Positions 28,590 to 40,020 of a stretch of DNA of 64,000 nt are shown one piece after another. The stretch is from the NCBI RefSeq assembly GCF_024753285.1, contig NZ_JANUGW010000009.1, forward strand, positions 174,841 through 238,840, written 5' to 3'. The position numbers and the translations under genes were made by a program. The DNA comes from Massilia pinisoli (GTDB taxonomy: Bacteria; Pseudomonadota; Gammaproteobacteria; Burkholderiales; Burkholderiaceae_D). The stretch's first letter is position 1; the number at the start of each line of letters is the position of its first letter. Under the pieces are notes generated by a model that had not been told where the DNA came from, made no database searches, and was given only the letters and a program-made list of their open reading frames with translations.

Positions 28590-30785
28590 GTGAAGTCCAG
28601 TACGCCAGTGCCGATGGCAGCGCCGCAGCGGGTCGACCTGCACAATTGTGCGGATGAGCCGATCCACATCCCGGGCACGATCCAGCCGCATGGCGCACTG
28701 ATTTTCCTCTCGAGCGCCGGCCTCGTCGAAGGCTGGAGCGCGAACATCGCCACGGTCATCGGCAGCGCACCTGCGCTGGGACAGCCGTTCGGCGCGCTCG
28801 GCCTGCCGCAGCCGGTGACGGCACTCATCCAGGAATGCTACGACACGATGGCCGAGGGCGAATCGCCGGCCACCGTGACGGCACTCGACGTCGACGGCCG
28901 CGAATACGATTGTATCGTGCACGCCCACCTCGGCCGCGTGCTCGTCGAATTCGAGGCGCGCGACGTGGGCATGGGCGAAGTCGCGCACTTCGCGATCAAG
29001 GCCCATTCGACGATCGACCGCCTGCGCCGCCAGCGCACGATCGACGACCTGCTGCAAACGGCCGTGCGCCAGGTGCGCGACGTCACGGGGTTCGACCGCG
29101 TGATGGCGTACCGTTTCCGCGCCGACGATTCCGGCGACGTGGTGGCCGAGGCGCGCCGCGACGACCTCGTGCCCTATCTCGGCCAGCGCTATCCGGCCGG
29201 CGACATCCCGCCGCAGGCGCGCCGCCTGTACGTGCTGAACACCTTGCGCATGATCGCCGACGTCGGCTACACGCCGGTGCCCCTGGTGGGCGCGCCCGAT
29301 GCGACGCCGCTGGACATGAGCTTCGCCGTGCTGCGCAGCGTCTCGCCGATCCACGTGGAATACCTGCAGAACATGGGCGTGGGCGCGTCGATGAGCGTGT
29401 CCATCGTCGTGGGCGGCCGCCTGTGGGGCCTGATCGCCTGCCACCACATGGGCCCGAAGCGCGTGCCCTACTCGGTGCGGATGGCGGCGGACGTGCTGGC
29501 CCAGGTGATCGCATCGACCGTGCAAGGCATCGAGGCGCGCGAGGAAGCGGGCCTCGTCGAATGCGCCGCCCGCGTGCGCACGAGCCTCGTCGAATCGCTG
29601 CTGCTGGAAGACGACCCGCTCGAAGCCCTCGTCCACCACGGCGACGGCCTGCTGGAATCCACTCACGCGCAGGCGCTCCTCGTCAGCCAGTACGGGCGGG
29701 TCGTGTGCCGCGGCGTGGACCAGGCGCTGGGCGACGCCATCGTCGCGTCGCTGCCGGCCGAGCCGCACCACATCGTCGTGCGCACCTGCGTGACGGAATG
29801 GCCCGCGGCCCTGCAGCCCCTGCTCGGCAAATGGGCCGGCATGCTGGCCCTGCCGTTCGACCCGCATACGGGCGGCTGGTGCGTGCTGCTGCGCGCGGAA
29901 CAGATCGAGGAAGTGGCCTGGGGCGGCAAGCCGGACAAGAGCCAGGCCGGCCCGCTGGGCGAGCGCCTGACCCCGCGCGGTTCGTTCGACGCCTGGCACG
30001 AAACGGTGCGCGGCTGCGCCCGGCCATGGGAAGACGGCGTCCTCCAGCATGCGCGCATGCTGCTGGGCGAGCTCGCGCGCGTGTCGAACGCGCGCCGCGC
30101 GCAGACGGAAGCGACGCGCGCCCAGCTGCTCGCGATGCTGGGCCACGACCTGCGCGACCCGCTCAACTCGATCAACATGGCGGGCATGGTGCTGGAACGG
30201 ACGGACGGCGGCAGCAACAAGGGCACGCTGGGCAAGCGCATCCAGTCCTCGAGCAACCGCATGCAGCGCATGATCGGCCAGGTGCTGGACATGAGCCGCA
30301 TCGACCGCGGCATGTCGCTCGGCGTCGAACTGCAACCGGTCGACCTCGCGGCCCTCGCCGGCGACCTCGTCGAGGAAGCGCGCCTCGCCTACCCGACCAT
30401 CGTCTACGACCTGCAGACGACAGGCCCCGCGTTCGTGCTGGCGGACGCCGGTCGCCTGGGCCAGGTGATCTCGAACCTGCTGTCCAACGCACGCCACCAC
30501 GGCGAGCCGAACCAGCCGATCACGATCCGTCTCGCGCCGCACGACGGCCTCGCCGTGCTGGACATCGCGAACGCGGGTGCACCGATCCCGGCGGAGACGG
30601 AAAGCGCGCTGTTCAACCCGTTCAAGCGCAGCTCGCTGAACAACCCGCGCAACCGCACGGGCATGGGTCTCGGGCTGTACATCGCCCAGCAGATCGTGCG
30701 CGAGCACGAGGGCGAGATCGCGTACCGCCACGAGGACGGCAAGGTGGTGTTTTCCGTGCGGCTGCCGCTGGTTCCGAATCCGTAG
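28590..30785 (+). CDS. Bacteriophytochrome sensor histidine kinase
   Basis: 731-residue red/far-red light receptor kinase. PAS domain (about 10-115) with the biliverdin-binding cysteine C20 (LHNC), GAF domain with QRYPAGDIPPQARRLY (D205 is the conserved chromophore Asp; the usual PASDIP Ser is Gly here), PHY domain with the tongue motif PRGSF, then HisKA with H519 in GHDLRDP and an HATPase domain (NLLSNARHHG, GMGLGLYIA). The start is GTG at 28590 with GAGG 8 bases upstream; ATG 28614 is the alternative and would still keep C20. No heme oxygenase or response regulator gene is adjacent, so chromophore supply and partner are encoded elsewhere. Confidence 0.94.
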   Translation: MKSSTPVPMAAPQRVDLHNCADEPIHIPGTIQPHGALIFLSSAGLVEGWSANIATVIGSAPALGQPFGALGLPQPVTALIQECYDTMAEGESPATVTALDVDGREYDCIVHAHLGRVLVEFEARDVGMGEVAHFAIKAHSTIDRLRRQRTIDDLLQTAVRQVRDVTGFDRVMAYRFRADDSGDVVAEARRDDLVPYLGQRYPAGDIPPQARRLYVLNTLRMIADVGYTPVPLVGAPDATPLDMSFAVLRSVSPIHVEYLQNMGVGASMSVSIVVGGRLWGLIACHHMGPKRVPYSVRMAADVLAQVIASTVQGIEAREEAGLVECAARVRTSLVESLLLEDDPLEALVHHGDGLLESTHAQALLVSQYGRVVCRGVDQALGDAIVASLPAEPHHIVVRTCVTEWPAALQPLLGKWAGMLALPFDPHTGGWCVLLRAEQIEEVAWGGKPDKSQAGPLGERLTPRGSFDAWHETVRGCARPWEDGVLQHARMLLGELARVSNARRAQTEATRAQLLAMLGHDLRDPLNSINMAGMVLERTDGGSNKGTLGKRIQSSSNRMQRMIGQVLDMSRIDRGMSLGVELQPVDLAALAGDLVEEARLAYPTIVYDLQTTGPAFVLADAGRLGQVISNLLSNARHHGEPNQPITIRLAPHDGLAVLDIANAGAPIPAETESALFNPFKRSSLNNPRNRTGMGLGLYIAQQIVREHEGEIAYRHEDGKVVFSVRLPLVPNP

Positions 30786-30879
30786 GGTGGGCGGCCCTCC
30801 GCCGACGCGTGACGCATGCATGATGCCGGCGTCCGCGTGGGCATGTTAGCCTAGCGGTGTCGACACAACCCGCCGCCGC

Positions 30880-31485
30880 ATGCACCTCATCACCGTCATC
30901 GAAATCATCGCGATCCTCGTCGGCGCGTTCTCGGGCTTCATCGAGGCGCGGCGCAAGCGCATGGACGTGGTGGGCGTGTTCACGGTGGCCTTCATCGCGG
31001 CGTTCGGCGGCGGCACCTTGCGCGACATCCTGCTGGACAAGCGCCCGCTGTTCTGGGTGATCCACGAGGAGTACGCGATCCTGATCTTCGTGCTGGCCCT
31101 CGTCGCGACGCCCCTGATTCGCACCTTGCGCCAGATCGTGTCGGAACGGCTGATCGTCATCGCCGACGCCGTCGGCCTCGGGCTGTTTTCCGTCGCCGGC
31201 GTGTCGTCCGCGCTGGACGCCCACATGCCGCTGTTCATCGCGTCGATGATGGGCGTGATCACGGGGATCTTCGGCGGCGTGATGCGCGACATCGTGTGCA
31301 ACGAGGTCCCGATGGTGTTCAGGGACGGCAAGCCCTACGCCATCTGCGCGTTCCTCGGCAACTGGATGTTCCTGCTGCTCGGGATGAACGGCTTCCCGCA
31401 CGATTTCGCGCTGTGGTCCAGCGCGATGTTCATCGTCGCGTTCCGGCTCGTGACCTGGAAGTTCGATTTCCGAGTGGGGCGATAA
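30880..31485 (+). CDS. TRIC-type channel (UPF0126, YicG/YadS family)
   Basis: 201-residue inner-membrane protein with seven hydrophobic helices arranged as two inverted three-helix repeats plus one, the UPF0126 family now known as prokaryotic trimeric intracellular cation channels. Each repeat carries the signature: FGGGTLRDILL in the first and FGGVMRDIVCNEVP in the second. Family members conduct K+ or affect glycine uptake in some species. Stands alone, convergent with glnB 18 bp away. The start is fixed by the ATG before the first helix. Confidence 0.9.
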   Translation: MHLITVIEIIAILVGAFSGFIEARRKRMDVVGVFTVAFIAAFGGGTLRDILLDKRPLFWVIHEEYAILIFVLALVATPLIRTLRQIVSERLIVIADAVGLGLFSVAGVSSALDAHMPLFIASMMGVITGIFGGVMRDIVCNEVPMVFRDGKPYAICAFLGNWMFLLLGMNGFPHDFALWSSAMFIVAFRLVTWKFDFRVGR

Positions 31486-31503
31486 GGCGTCGCCCCGGCG
31501 CGG

Positions 31504-31845
<342 letters not shown>

Positions 31846-31888
31846 TTATCTCCTAGTCCAGTTTGCCGGATTATCGCACGGCGTCCGG

Positions 31889-33943
<2,055 letters not shown>

Positions 33944-33981
33944 AAGTCGTCACAGCTGAGTCATCGCGAACGGAAGTCATC

Positions 33982-35118
33982 TTGAATTATCGCACGCATA
34001 TCGTTTCTTCTCTGTCCGAGATCGGCCAGCCGGCCTGGGATGCCCTCGTCGCGCTGCAGCCGGAACCGAACCCGTTCCTGTCGTTCGCGTTCCTGCACGC
34101 GCTGCACGAATCCGGCAGCGCGACACCGGAAACGGGCTGGCAGCCACAATACATCGCCCTGTACGACGCCGACGATGCGCTGGCCGCCGCCCTCCCCCTG
34201 TACGTGAAAGGCCATTCGTACGGCGAGTACGTGTTCGACTGGGCGTGGGCCAATGCCTACCAGGAGCATGGGCTCGACTATTATCCGAAGCTGCTGTGCG
34301 CGATCCCGTTCACGCCCGTCACGGGCCCGCGCCTGCTCGCGCGCGACGCCCGCGCGCGCGCGGCGCTCGTCGACGTGCTGGTCGCGACGCAGAAGGCGAC
34401 GGACGTATCGTCCACGCACGTGCTGTTCCCGCCGGACGACCAGGCGCAGCAACTTGCGGCCGCGGGCTTCCTGCTGCGCAGCGGCGTGCAATTCCATTGG
34501 ATGAACGCCGGCTATGCCACGTTCGACGACTTCCTCGCGACACTGGAACACAAGAAGCGCAAGAACATCCGCGCCGAGCGGCGCAAGGTGCGCGACGCGG
34601 GCGTCACGTTACGCCGGGTGCGCGGGCCGGACATCCTCGACGAAGACTGGCGCTTCTTCACGCGCTGCTACCGCAACACGTACGCGGAACATTTTTCGAA
34701 ACCTTACCTGAACCTGGACTTCTTCCGCCGCATCGGCAAGACGATGCCTGCCAACCTGATGCTCGTGATCGCGGAACGGGACGGCCGCCCGATTGCCGCG
34801 TCGCTCGTCGTGCACGACGCGACGACGCTGTACGGCCGCTACTGGGGCGCGCTCGAACACGTGCCGTGTCTGCACTTCGAGGCGGCGTACTACCAGCCGC
34901 TGGAATTCTGCATCGAGCAAGGGATCCAGGTATTCGAGGGCGGTGCGCAGGGCGAGCACAAGATGGCGCGCGGCTTCCTGCCGACGCGCACGTGGTCCGC
35001 GCACTGGCTCGCGCACCCGTCGTTCGCGAATGCCGTCGAGCGGTTCCTGGAACGCGAGGCTGGCGGTATCGACGATTACATCGACGAGCTCAATGACCGG
35101 AATCCGTTCCGGACGTGA
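33982..35118 (+). CDS. FemAB/GNAT-like protein (DUF482, 'peptidogalycan biosynthesis')
   Basis: 378-residue cytoplasmic protein of the COG3146/DUF482 family, with a GNAT/FemAB-type acyltransferase fold. Recognisable segments are PFLSFAFLHALHESGS (about 31-46), the basic helix LEHKKRKNIRAERRKV, and the C-terminal FEGGAQGEHKMARGFLP block. The biochemical role of this family is not established. The only start matching family length is TTG at 33982, with GGAAG 5 bases upstream, so initiation is probably weak. It is divergent from nadE with 38 bp between starts, a very compact promoter region. The methyltransferase gene follows 60 bp downstream. Confidence 0.88.
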   Translation: MNYRTHIVSSLSEIGQPAWDALVALQPEPNPFLSFAFLHALHESGSATPETGWQPQYIALYDADDALAAALPLYVKGHSYGEYVFDWAWANAYQEHGLDYYPKLLCAIPFTPVTGPRLLARDARARAALVDVLVATQKATDVSSTHVLFPPDDQAQQLAAAGFLLRSGVQFHWMNAGYATFDDFLATLEHKKRKNIRAERRKVRDAGVTLRRVRGPDILDEDWRFFTRCYRNTYAEHFSKPYLNLDFFRRIGKTMPANLMLVIAERDGRPIAASLVVHDATTLYGRYWGALEHVPCLHFEAAYYQPLEFCIEQGIQVFEGGAQGEHKMARGFLPTRTWSAHWLAHPSFANAVERFLEREAGGIDDYIDELNDRNPFRT

Positions 35119-35178
35119 TATGGATGAGCGATCCGCGCGTACAATGATGAGGAGATAACCTCAGCCGGAGGAGAGTCA

Positions 35179-35829
35179 ATGTCGCTCCCTGCAGTCGCTC
35201 ACTGGTGGCGCTTTGCGCCCACCCAGCTCCTGGAAAAGTACGCCGACCGCACCTTCGACAGCGTCCATGGCACGGAAACGCGCACATTCGCCGACCTGAA
35301 GACACTGGACATCGGCGGGGCGAACAAACGGCACGGCGAACGCTACCAGCCATCGCCCGTGTACTCGCTGCGGCGCGTGCTCAAGCGGCTGGACATTCGC
35401 TACGCCGACTTTTCCTTCGTCGATTTTGGCTCGGGCAAGGGACGCACGCTGCTCATCGCCAGCGAACTGCCGTTCAAGCAGGTCGTCGGCGTCGAGTTCA
35501 GCGCCGACCTGCATCGACGGGCGCAGGACAATATCGAGCGCTATGGCAAACGACAGGCGGACGCCGTCGTCTCCGTCCATGCGGACGCGACCGAGTTCCC
35601 GCTGCCCCAGGACGACCTCGTCCTGTACTTCTTCAACCCGTTCAGCGCGCCCGTGCTGAGCAGCGTGCTCGACAACCTGATCGCCTCCCTGCAAGCCCAC
35701 CCGCGCAGGGTCATCCTGATTTACCTCTGTCTGCCGGACGCGCGCTGGCTGGACAAGCTCACCATGTTCCGGCGCCGCGCGACGTGGCACAACTACGTGG
35801 TGCTCGACACGACGGCGCCGCGGCACTAG
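35179..35829 (+). CDS. SAM-dependent methyltransferase-like protein
   Basis: 216-residue class I methyltransferase fold. Motif I is VDFGSGKGRTLLIAS (about 85-99), followed by the acidic end of strand 2 (VVGVEFS), then FFNPF in the position of the catalytic N/D-PPY motif. The GSGKGR form resembles DOT1-like and ribosomal RNA/protein methyltransferases. Strong ribosome site GGAGGAG before ATG 35179. The target is unknown. Its TAG stop overlaps the stop of the convergent acetyltransferase gene: both use the same CTAG. Confidence 0.85.
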   Translation: MSLPAVAHWWRFAPTQLLEKYADRTFDSVHGTETRTFADLKTLDIGGANKRHGERYQPSPVYSLRRVLKRLDIRYADFSFVDFGSGKGRTLLIASELPFKQVVGVEFSADLHRRAQDNIERYGKRQADAVVSVHADATEFPLPQDDLVLYFFNPFSAPVLSSVLDNLIASLQAHPRRVILIYLCLPDARWLDKLTMFRRRATWHNYVVLDTTAPRH

Positions 35830-36350
35830 GTCGCGAGGCGAGCGAGGGCTGCATCGATCGCCCCGGCCGGCAGCATGTAGCGCGCATATGGCACGCCGCG
35901 GATGGGTGGCAGATCGTGCTCGCGCCGGAAGCCGATGCCTTCATACAGCCGCAAGGCCGTCGCCATGATGGGGCTCGTGTGCAGGCCCACCGCCGGCGCG
36001 CCCGCGCGCGCGGCCCGTTCGAGCGTGGCAGCAACCAGGGCACGCCCGACGCCGGCGCCGCGTGCCGCCGGGTCCACGACCAGCATGCGGATCACGGACC
36101 AGTCGCCGGGAAAGATCGCGCTGCGCGGCCGCCCTGGCCCCACGTGCACGATGGCGCCGATGACGGCACCTTCCCGCTCGGCCACGAGCAGGTCGCCAAC
36201 GGCCGCGAGGTCGGCCATGCGGCCAATGCCCGTGCCGAACGATGGCCAGTCGTCGTAGTCGTCCGCGTACTGGGCGAACGCCGCCAGCGCGACAGCGTTG
36301 ACGGCGGCGCGGTCCGTGTCGGCGTACGTGCGGATGGCGACGCCGCTCAT
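35826..36350 (-). CDS. GNAT family N-acetyltransferase
   Basis: 174-residue acetyl-CoA-dependent acetyltransferase. Motif A is VVDPAARGAGVGRALVAATLERA (about 88-110) with the pyrophosphate-binding R/Q-x-x-G-x-G/A signature as ARGAGVGRAL. Motif B includes LHTSPIMATALRLYEGIGFRRE. Start ATG 36350 overlaps the LysR stop as ATGA, so it is probably the second gene of that transcript. The substrate may be an amine or amino acid. The stop codon shares CTAG with the convergent methyltransferase gene. Confidence 0.9.
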   Translation of the reverse strand: MSGVAIRTYADTDRAAVNAVALAAFAQYADDYDDWPSFGTGIGRMADLAAVGDLLVAEREGAVIGAIVHVGPGRPRSAIFPGDWSVIRMLVVDPAARGAGVGRALVAATLERAARAGAPAVGLHTSPIMATALRLYEGIGFRREHDLPPIRGVPYARYMLPAGAIDAALARLAT

Positions 36351-37267
36351 GCGGCCCGTCCCAGGTCGCCCCTGCCCAGCCACAGCGCCGGATTGTTGTC
36401 GGCCACGTCGCGCAGCAAATCCCACACGACTTTCACGCGGCGCAGCCGGTACAGGTCGGTCGGCGCGGCGAGCCAGAACGAGCGCTCCGCATAAAAGCCC
36501 GGCAGCACCTGCACGAGCCTTCCGTCGTCCGGCACCGCGTACGGCGGCGCCATCATGAGGCCCATCCCGAGCGACGCGGCCTCGACTTGCGCGCCCATCC
36601 CCAGCGCGCACAGGCGGCGCCGCGGCGTGAAACCCAGTTCGTTCAGGTACGACAGCTCGCGGCTGGCCAGCCGGTCCTGCACGTAGTCGACGAAGTCGTG
36701 GCGCTCCAGGTCCGCGTGCGTCCGGATCGGCGGATGCTTCGCCAGGTAGGCGGGCGCCCCGTACAGGTAGAAGCGGAACGTGGCCAGGCGCGCGACCACG
36801 TAGCGGCCCGTCGACGGCGGGTCGAGCATGACGCCGAGGTCGGCCTCGCGGTTGGCAAGGTTGGCGAAGCGGGCCAGCGACAGCATCTCGATCGACAGGT
36901 CCGGGTGCGCTTCGAGCAGTGTCACGAGCAGCGGCGCCACCACGCGCACGCCGAACACTTCCGGCAGCCCGAGGCGCACGACGCCCTGCGCCGCGATCTC
37001 CGCGCCGCTCAGCTGCTCGGTGGCCGCGAGCGCCGCGCCTTCCATCGCCTCCGCATGCGGCAGCAGCGCGAGCCCCATCTCGGTCAGCTCGTAGCCTTCG
37101 CGCGAGCGGTCGAACAACGTGGTGCCGAGCTGCTGCTCGAGGCGGTCGATGCGGCGCGCCACCGTCGTGTGCTCGACGTCGAGGCGGCGCGAGGCCCCCG
37201 ACAACGTGCCGGCGCGCGCCAGCTCGAGGAAAAACCGCATGTCCGTCCACTCCGGCAGGCTGTGCAT
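36347..37267 (-). CDS. LysR-family transcriptional regulator
   Basis: 306 residues. The winged helix-turn-helix occupies residues 5-65 (MRFFLELARAGTLSGASRRLDVEHTTVARRIDRLEQQLGTTLF), and a periplasmic-binding-protein-like effector domain follows (about 90-290). It belongs to the short-effector subgroup often called LysR substrate-binding type with V-E-H-T-T-V in the recognition helix. ATG 37267 has GGAG 5 bases upstream; the open frame extends further but without similarity. It is divergent from the TonB receptor gene, and the shared 320-bp gap holds two TGTGCA dyads, so it probably controls the receptor/hydrolase/ABC operon. An acetyltransferase gene follows with ATGA overlap. Confidence 0.92.
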   Translation of the reverse strand: MHSLPEWTDMRFFLELARAGTLSGASRRLDVEHTTVARRIDRLEQQLGTTLFDRSREGYELTEMGLALLPHAEAMEGAALAATEQLSGAEIAAQGVVRLGLPEVFGVRVVAPLLVTLLEAHPDLSIEMLSLARFANLANREADLGVMLDPPSTGRYVVARLATFRFYLYGAPAYLAKHPPIRTHADLERHDFVDYVQDRLASRELSYLNELGFTPRRRLCALGMGAQVEAASLGMGLMMAPPYAVPDDGRLVQVLPGFYAERSFWLAAPTDLYRLRRVKVVWDLLRDVADNNPALWLGRGDLGRAA

Positions 37268-37333
37268 GTCGTCTCCTTCGCCGTTCGACGCGGCTTTTTC
37301 GAGAACCCGTTGTTTGATATCAAGATGACATAT

Positions 37334-37349
37334 TGTGCACCAGTGCACA
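37334..37349. promoter_or_regulatory. Dyad TGTGCAC-CA-GTGCACA, candidate LysR operator 1
   Basis: Perfect 7-2-7 inverted repeat, 67 bp upstream of the LysR start. It contains a T-N11-A LysR-type core and shares the TGTGCA half-site with the dyad at 37464. Confidence 0.5.
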
Positions 37350-37463
37350 TTGCCGCTGCAACGTTTTCGAATCAGCCCTTGCGTATGCACAGCAAACGGG
37401 ATTTCCAGACGTCGCATCGTTGCCACGCCCCTGGCGCCCCCTTTAAAGGGCGCTTCACTCTGC

Positions 37464-37479
37464 TGTGCATAATTGCACA
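37464..37479. promoter_or_regulatory. Dyad TGTGCA-TAAT-TGCACA, candidate LysR operator 2
   Basis: Perfect 6-4-6 inverted repeat about 108 bp upstream of the receptor ATG, with the same half-site as operator 1. The two dyads are about 130 bp apart centre to centre, compatible with looping or separate control of both promoters. Confidence 0.5.
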
Positions 37480-37586
37480 ACCAGTGGGCGCGGCGTTGTC
37501 TTTTCAGCCAAATTTATCCGAGGCACACTTCCATCATGCGAAACGTACCTGAACGCATAACACCAAACAAAATCAGGAGACATTCA

Positions 37587-39947
37587 ATGCGTGTTAGCAA
37601 GCAGAACCCGAAGGGGCCGATCCGCTCCGCCATTTCCATCGCCGTGCTGATCGCGATGTACGGCAGCGCGATCGGCATCGCCCATGCCCAGGAAGACGCG
37701 AATGGCGCCCCTGCCGCGGCGCCGCAGGACGACATCGGCAAGGTCGTCGTCACCGCCCGCCGCCGCGCCGAATTGATCCAGGACGTGCCGGGTGCCGTGA
37801 CCGCGCTGTCCGGCGCCGAGCTCGAAAAGCAGGCGATCCCCGACCTCACGGCCCTCACCGACAAAGTACCGAACACCACGTTGAAGACGTCGCGCGGCAC
37901 CAACACGACCTTGACCGCGTTCATCCGCGGCATCGGCCAGCAAGACCCCGTCGCCGGCTACGAGCAAGGCGTCGGCATCTACCTCGACGACGTCTACCTC
38001 GCGCGTCCGCAAGGCGCCCTCACCGACATCTACGACCTCGAGCGCATCGAGGTGCTGCGCGGCCCGCAAGGCACGCTGTACGGCCGCAACACGATCGGCG
38101 GCGCCGTCAAGTACGTCACGCGCAAGCTGGCACCGAAGCCCATGCTCGACGCCAAGGCCACGCTCGGCAACTACGACGAGCGCGACCTCGTCGTCAAGGG
38201 CAGCACGCCCGTCTCCGACATCCTGCGCGTGGGCGGCACGCTCGCCACGTTCAACCGCCATGGCTACGGCCACAACGTCCTCACCGGCCAGCAGAACTAC
38301 AACAAGGACCTGTGGGCCGGCCGCGTCAGCGCGGAACTGCTGCCGAGCAGCGACCTGTTCATCCGCTTCGCCTACGACCGCACCGTCGACGACTCGCAGC
38401 CGCGCCAGGGCTACCGCCTGACGCCCGGCCCGGCGCCGGCCAGCGTGCAGCCGCTGCCCGGCCTGTACGACACGCGCGCCGACCTGTACTCGGTCGTCGG
38501 CCACAAGCAGCAGGTGATCAACCAGGGCACGTCGCTGCTGCTCGACTACACGATCGATCCCACCTTGTCGTTCAAGTCGATCACGGCGAACCGCAAGTCG
38601 GAATCGTATGCCCCGATCGACTTCGATTCGCTCGAGACCCCGCTGTTCGAGGCCCCCGCCATCTACAGCGACCACCAGACGAGCCAGGAATTCCAGCTCA
38701 CGTACACGGGCTCGCGGCTGCAGGGCGTGGCCGGCGTGTTCTACATGAAGGCCAATGCATTCAACAAGTTCGACGTGCTGTACAACGCGGCCGGCGGCCT
38801 GTCGCTGCTGACCTACGACGACATCGACACGAGGACGTGGGCCGCCTTCGCCGACGCCAGCTACAGCGTCACGGACACCTTCAACGTCACGCTCGGCGGC
38901 CGTTATACGGACGACCAGCGGCGCGCGCGCATCTTCAAGCAGACCTATCTCGGCCTGGGCGGCTCGGCGCTGCTGGGCAATCCGAATGCCGTCGCGTTCG
39001 GCAAGCCGAACACGGACCTCGGCAAGGACGACCTCGACCGCACCGACAAGAAATTCACGCCGAAGGTCGGCATCGGTTGGAAGCTCGCGCCGGAACACAA
39101 TCTGTACAGCACGTTCTCGAAAGGCTTCAAGGGCGGCATGTTCGACCCGCGCATGGACTTGACGGCATCGGGTGGCCCGAACTCCGCAGCGTCGCTCGCG
39201 AAGCGCCGCGGCGTCGCGCCGGAAGAAGTCAGTACCATCGAGGTAGGCCTGAAGTCGTCGATGAACGGCGGCCGCCTGCAGACGAATGCGGCCGTGTTCT
39301 ACACGGACTACAAGAACGTGCAGATCCCCGGCTCGATCCCGACCTACGACGCGAACGGCAACGTGAACGGCTTCGCCGGCACCTTGACGAACGCGGGCAA
39401 GGCGAAGATCGACGGCCTCGAGCTGGAAATGATCGCCTACCTGACGAACGCGCTGAGCGTGAGCGCCATGTACAGCCACATCGACGCCAAGTACAAGGAG
39501 TGGTTCGTCGCCAACGGCGCCAGCCTCGTGAACATCGCGAGCAGCACGGAGTTCCAGAACACGCCGAAGAACGCCGCCAACCTGTCCGTGAACTACGACT
39601 GGCCGCTCGCCGTGGCGGGCCGCGCCGGCACGCTGAGCCTGACGAACAGCCTCGCGTACAAGAGCAAGGTGTACCAGACCGAGATCGCGCGCCCGACCGG
39701 CGTCGCCAGCCTCGACGCCACCATCCCCGGCAACCTGGCGCTGTCGCAAGGCGGCTTCAGCCTGTGGGATGCGGGCCTCGTGTGGACGAGCGCCGACCGC
39801 AAGTACCAGGTCGGCCTGCACGGCCGCAACCTGACGGACAAGCGCTACAAGGTGGCCGGTTACAACTTCTCCGGTTTCTTCAACTCCGTCACCGCGTTCT
39901 ACGGCGACCCGCGCACTTACCGCGCGACGCTGGACGTGAAGTTCTGA
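37587..39947 (+). CDS. TonB-dependent outer-membrane receptor
   Basis: 786-residue outer-membrane beta-barrel receptor that imports a ligand using TonB energy. Signal peptide about 1-36 (GSAIGIAHAQ). TonB-box-like VVVTARRRAE at about 50-60. Plug domain has ERIEVLRGPQGTLYGRNTIGGAVKYVTR, and the barrel ends in DVKF with terminal Phe. It looks like the iron-complex/'FecA-CirA' general class, but siderophore specificity is not implied: no iron genes are nearby. AGGAG stands 7 bases before ATG 37587. The hydrolase and ABC importer genes follow on the same strand, suggesting a shared substrate. Confidence 0.93.
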   Translation: MRVSKQNPKGPIRSAISIAVLIAMYGSAIGIAHAQEDANGAPAAAPQDDIGKVVVTARRRAELIQDVPGAVTALSGAELEKQAIPDLTALTDKVPNTTLKTSRGTNTTLTAFIRGIGQQDPVAGYEQGVGIYLDDVYLARPQGALTDIYDLERIEVLRGPQGTLYGRNTIGGAVKYVTRKLAPKPMLDAKATLGNYDERDLVVKGSTPVSDILRVGGTLATFNRHGYGHNVLTGQQNYNKDLWAGRVSAELLPSSDLFIRFAYDRTVDDSQPRQGYRLTPGPAPASVQPLPGLYDTRADLYSVVGHKQQVINQGTSLLLDYTIDPTLSFKSITANRKSESYAPIDFDSLETPLFEAPAIYSDHQTSQEFQLTYTGSRLQGVAGVFYMKANAFNKFDVLYNAAGGLSLLTYDDIDTRTWAAFADASYSVTDTFNVTLGGRYTDDQRRARIFKQTYLGLGGSALLGNPNAVAFGKPNTDLGKDDLDRTDKKFTPKVGIGWKLAPEHNLYSTFSKGFKGGMFDPRMDLTASGGPNSAASLAKRRGVAPEEVSTIEVGLKSSMNGGRLQTNAAVFYTDYKNVQIPGSIPTYDANGNVNGFAGTLTNAGKAKIDGLELEMIAYLTNALSVSAMYSHIDAKYKEWFVANGASLVNIASSTEFQNTPKNAANLSVNYDWPLAVAGRAGTLSLTNSLAYKSKVYQTEIARPTGVASLDATIPGNLALSQGGFSLWDAGLVWTSADRKYQVGLHGRNLTDKRYKVAGYNFSGFFNSVTAFYGDPRTYRATLDVKF

Positions 39948-40020
39948 TCGTCCGTCCGGCCGCGAGGAGAGTCCCGGACGGGGCTCTCCACCGGGTGCCG
40001 CTCAACCCATTAACGGTCAC

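Larger units (their letters stand above)
37268..37586. other. Divergent control region between LysR and the TonB receptor
   Basis: 319 bp without a gene, noticeably AT-richer than its surroundings. It contains the palindrome TTGATATCAA (37314-37323) and two related TGTGCA dyads listed separately. Promoters for both divergent transcripts must lie here, but I cannot define -35/-10 pairs with confidence. Confidence 0.6.

Noticed and set aside
28281..30821. 846-codon minus-strand frame opposite the bacteriophytochrome gene
   Set aside because: Composition is dominated by Arg, His, Ala and Val, typical of antisense to high-GC genes; the plus-strand product has all phytochrome and kinase motifs.
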